Part shown: piece after piece, positions 4,712-6,911 of the stretch
Numbering within the stretch: the stretch's first letter is position 1
How the letters are laid out: each line of letters opens with the position of its first letter
From: Nitrospirota bacterium
GTDB lineage: Bacteria > Nitrospirota > JACRHJ01
DNA: 6,911 nt
Direction of reading: 5' to 3'
Assembly (NCBI GenBank): GCA_021785055.1
Contig: JAJYGS010000068.1
Coordinates: 1-6,911, forward strand
Made by a program: the position numbers and the translations under genes
Notes under the pieces: model-generated
The model's database searches: none
The model's input: only the letters and a program-made list of their open reading frames with translations
What the model was told of the DNA's origin: nothing

Positions 4712-5803
4712 TTACCCCGCCTTCCGAAGCCTCGCAGCGCCTGACACCTCGCGGATATATCCTTCGAGTTCTTTCGCCCTGTGCGCGGCGGTATGGGAGC
4801 CGAGGACGCGTTCCCTCGCCCTTATACCGAGTTTTACCCTCTCCCGCTCCGGCGTATAAAGCAGGTAGTCCATCGTCTCCTCCGCGGAACGCGAGACAAG
4901 TATCTCCCTACCCGGCTCGAATATCTCGCTTAGGCCCTCCCACAGGTCGCTTATAATAGGCGTGCCGCATGCCGCAGCCTCGAACAGACGCCCGGGCGGG
5001 GAATATCCTGCCCTTCTCATGTCGGCGCGGGTAATGTTCAGGGTAAATTTTTGAGAATTATAGAACCTCCTGTGCATGGCCTGCGGCAGGTATTCCAGTC
5101 TCTGCAGGTTGATCGGCCAGTTAATATCTTCAGGATACTGAGGCCCGGCCACCACGAACGTCTTCGCTTTAAGCCTCCTCGCGGCCTCCAGCATCAGCTC
5201 TTCGAGCGACTGCCGGCGGTCCCGGCTGTATGTCCCCATATACCCCATGTCCCATATGCGGCGATCCGTCACGGCCTCCGGATAGTAGGTCTCCGGGTCG
5301 GAGGAGCAGTAAAGAGGCCTGGCCATGGGCGAGCCGAACTCCCGCTCGATTCTCTCCAGTATCGGCCCCGAGGTGGAGGAGAGGTATATGGAGTAGCTCC
5401 TTACGAGCTTCCTTGTAAGATAGCCGCAGCGTCCTTCCTTAAGGCATGCGAGCGTTATTGGGGCGTCAAGGTCGTAGAAGACGGTCACGCCCCTGGCGCC
5501 TGTGGTAACGAGCTCGCCCACCTTTGCGCCTTCCGGCACATACGAGCCGACGATCACGCAGTCCGCGTTCCTGATTTCGCTAAGGAATTTCCCCTTAAGC
5601 TCCGCCATGTCGCCATAGAGGCAGGTGCGGCAATAAGGCGGCCTGGGCATGTCCCGGTTTCTTGCATGCTGCGGCATTTCCCGCTCCAGGAACAGGACTT
5701 CATGGCCAAGTTCCGAAAGCTCCCGCGCCAGGCATCTATAGGCGACGGCATGGCCGTTGCCCCAGGAAGACGTTATGGAATGACCGAGGATGACGATACG
5801 CAT
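4712..5803 (-). CDS. CgeB-like glycosyltransferase (Glyco_trans_1_2 type), second of a tandem pair
   Basis: This 363-residue protein begins MRIVILGHSITSSWGNGHAV and continues AYRCLARELSELGHEVLFLERE, the N-terminal Rossmann half of GT-B glycosyltransferases of the CgeB type. The middle has VTVFYDLDAPITL (106-118) and MGYMGTYSRDRRQSLEELM (186-204). The C-terminal donor-binding half has YSPPGRLFEAAACGTPIISD (267-286), LWEGLSEIFEPGREILV (287-303) and a final helix with ERVLGSHTAAHRAKELE (331-347). It should transfer a sugar from an activated donor at the cytoplasmic face of the membrane. Donor and acceptor cannot be told. The ATG at 5803 is preferred over one at 5866: it gives the normal family N-terminus, has a G-rich AGGGGGG site 7 bases before it, and leaves a 22-base gap after the upstream gene instead of an overlap. 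It shares motifs with that neighbour and is probably cotranscribed with it. Confidence 0.9.
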   Translation of the reverse strand: MRIVILGHSITSSWGNGHAVAYRCLARELSELGHEVLFLEREMPQHARNRDMPRPPYCRTCLYGDMAELKGKFLSEIRNADCVIVGSYVPEGAKVGELVTTGARGVTVFYDLDAPITLACLKEGRCGYLTRKLVRSYSIYLSSTSGPILERIEREFGSPMARPLYCSSDPETYYPEAVTDRRIWDMGYMGTYSRDRRQSLEELMLEAARRLKAKTFVVAGPQYPEDINWPINLQRLEYLPQAMHRRFYNSQKFTLNITRADMRRAGYSPPGRLFEAAACGTPIISDLWEGLSEIFEPGREILVSRSAEETMDYLLYTPERERVKLGIRARERVLGSHTAAHRAKELEGYIREVSGAARLRKAG

Positions 5804-5825
5804 TTCACTGCCCCCCTGCCAACCT

Positions 5826-6911
5826 TCAGCCGAAGACCATCTCGAACTGCGCCGCGCGGTGCGCATAGGTATGCTGGGCCAGAACCTTCGAGAGCGCGGC
5901 CTGGCCCATCTCCCTGGCGTCGTCCGGACTTAGCGATGCAAGGATGTCCGCCACCTCTTCCCCGTCTTTTGCCACAAGTATCTCCCTGCCCGGCTCAAGG
6001 AACAGCTCTATTCCATCCCACGGGTCGGTTATAATGCACGCGCCCGCGCCCGCTGCCTCGAATACGCGCGCCGACGGCATGCAACCCGCGAGCGCAGCGT
6101 TCCCCCGGCAGACGTTCAGCACCGCTTTCGCGGAACAGTTAAAGGCGTTTTGATCACATGGACGGACATCCCCCACGTAACGCACGTTCGGCGGCTTTGT
6201 CTTTCTTTCCCATCCTGCTCCGCCCAGCACAAAGGATTTATGCTTCAGCATGCGCGCCGGGCGGAGGTAAAATTCCTCCATTTGCGCCTCCCCGGCGGGC
6301 AGGCGGTTCCCCATAAAAGAAAAATCCGCCCGAAACCGGGGGTCGCATGGCGACGGATAGTGTATCAACGGGTCGAGCGCATTGTATATGGGCACGCAGG
6401 ATTTTGCGCCCAATTCCTTGTATCCCTTTATTACGGGCGTCCCGCCTCCGTATGTGAATATACAATCGTATTCCGGCACAAGGCGCCTGAAGGGGTCTTT
6501 ATCGTTTTTACGCAGGCGCTCAAGCGTCGCCGGGGCGTCCACGTCCCAGAACACGGCCCTTGCCCCGTCCTTTCTTGCGGTCAATACGGCCTCTTCGAGC
6601 CAGGCGTCCAGCCGCTCGACAGACATAGGGACACCGCAGGAGACCTTTATCAGTATATTCGCCTCCCGCGCCATCTTAATCGCCCGGCGCGCCCCCTCTT
6701 CGTTCGGCGGATACACGAGCACGGGGGCCCATTCCGGGCCGGTCTCCCGGCTGCCAATCCGGTTTCGATCCGGACGTCCCCGGCCTGCTATCGTATCCGG
6801 CTCGTAGAATGTAATCCTGTGCCCCCGCTCGCGCAAGGCCCGAATTATTCCGCGGTAGTAGGCCGCGGCGCCATTCCGGCAGACCGGGAGCACGCCAGGC
6901 CCGAAGAAGGC
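5826..6911 (-). CDS. CgeB-like glycosyltransferase, first of a tandem pair (5' end beyond window)
   Basis: The frame stays open to the window edge. The visible 361 residues begin AFFGPGVLPVCRNGAAAYYR and lead into GIIRALRERGHRITFYEPD, a typical N-terminal half of this family, which usually starts only a few residues earlier. The GTG at 6893-6891 lies inside this conserved stretch, so it is not the start. Shared with the downstream paralogue are AVFWDVDAPATLERL (119-133), FSFMGNRLPAGEAQMEEF (197-214), MPSARVFEAAGAGACIITD (278-296), PWDGIELFLEPGREILV (297-313) and AQHTYAHRAAQFE (345-357). These form the GT-B donor-binding half in the usual order. A role in assembling cell-surface or exported polysaccharide is inferred from the family and the tandem arrangement. 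The specific sugar is unknown. The name CgeB comes from a B. subtilis spore-coat maturation protein, and sporulation is not implied here. Confidence 0.9.
   Translation of the reverse strand, partial: AFFGPGVLPVCRNGAAAYYRGIIRALRERGHRITFYEPDTIAGRGRPDRNRIGSRETGPEWAPVLVYPPNEEGARRAIKMAREANILIKVSCGVPMSVERLDAWLEEAVLTARKDGARAVFWDVDAPATLERLRKNDKDPFRRLVPEYDCIFTYGGGTPVIKGYKELGAKSCVPIYNALDPLIHYPSPCDPRFRADFSFMGNRLPAGEAQMEEFYLRPARMLKHKSFVLGGAGWERKTKPPNVRYVGDVRPCDQNAFNCSAKAVLNVCRGNAALAGCMPSARVFEAAGAGACIITDPWDGIELFLEPGREILVAKDGEEVADILASLSPDDAREMGQAALSKVLAQHTYAHRAAQFEMVFG

Noticed and set aside
5804..5866. Upstream ATG that would lengthen the second glycosyltransferase by 21 residues
   Set aside because: The extension is Arg/Ser-rich, overlaps the preceding gene by 41 bases, and the family N-terminus begins exactly at the ATG at 5803.
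5051..6034. Plus-strand open frame of 327 codons
   Set aside because: It lies antisense to both glycosyltransferase genes, which have conserved motifs throughout. Its product is His/Arg/Pro-rich without family resemblance.
6891..6893. GTG as the start of the upstream glycosyltransferase
   Set aside because: The frame continues upstream to the edge with AFFGPG, which belongs to the conserved first strand and loop, so the true start is outside the window.

Overview
The window looks like chromosomal DNA of a free-living, GC-rich bacterium. It holds five complete protein genes, two genes cut by the window edges, and one long structured mRNA leader. No mobile-element gene, rRNA, tRNA or CRISPR array was seen. 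Isoleucine codon ATA is common despite the high GC, and the gene set (folate-dependent TrmFO, a c-di-AMP riboswitch, CgeB-type glycosyltransferases) suggests a Desulfobacterota/Nitrospirota-like or Firmicutes-related lineage. That placement is an inference with low confidence.

Layout. Positions 1-1348 (minus strand) carry the start of a XerC-like tyrosine recombinase gene, overlapped by 8 bases with the 3' end of trmFO. The order trmFO-xerC is the same as in the Bacillus subtilis topA-trmFO-xerC-clpQ-clpY-codY cluster. A divergent promoter region (1349-1465) separates trmFO from a small DsrE-like protein gene (1466-1828, plus).

Positions 1829-2176 are a non-coding leader with a sigma70-type promoter, a ydaO/yuaA-class (c-di-AMP) riboswitch and an intrinsic terminator directly before a KimA-type potassium transporter gene (2177-4144). 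An SRPBCC-fold protein gene follows 14 bases later (4159-4596). This is the functional centre of the window: high c-di-AMP should stop transcription of the K+ importer, as in Firmicutes. An exact copy of the terminator's 3' arm sits upstream of the aptamer and could act as antiterminator.

Positions 4597-4711 lie between convergent genes and contain a 10-bp perfect inverted repeat bracketing an AT-rich 70-base core. Positions 4712-6911 (minus) hold two tandem, paralogous CgeB-like glycosyltransferase genes, the upstream one cut by the window end, probably part of a surface-polysaccharide operon.

The points most worth a second look are the riboswitch architecture, two promoters whose -10 boxes sit only 8 bases from a start codon (possible near-leaderless transcripts of trmFO and the SRPBCC gene), and the inverted-repeat element.
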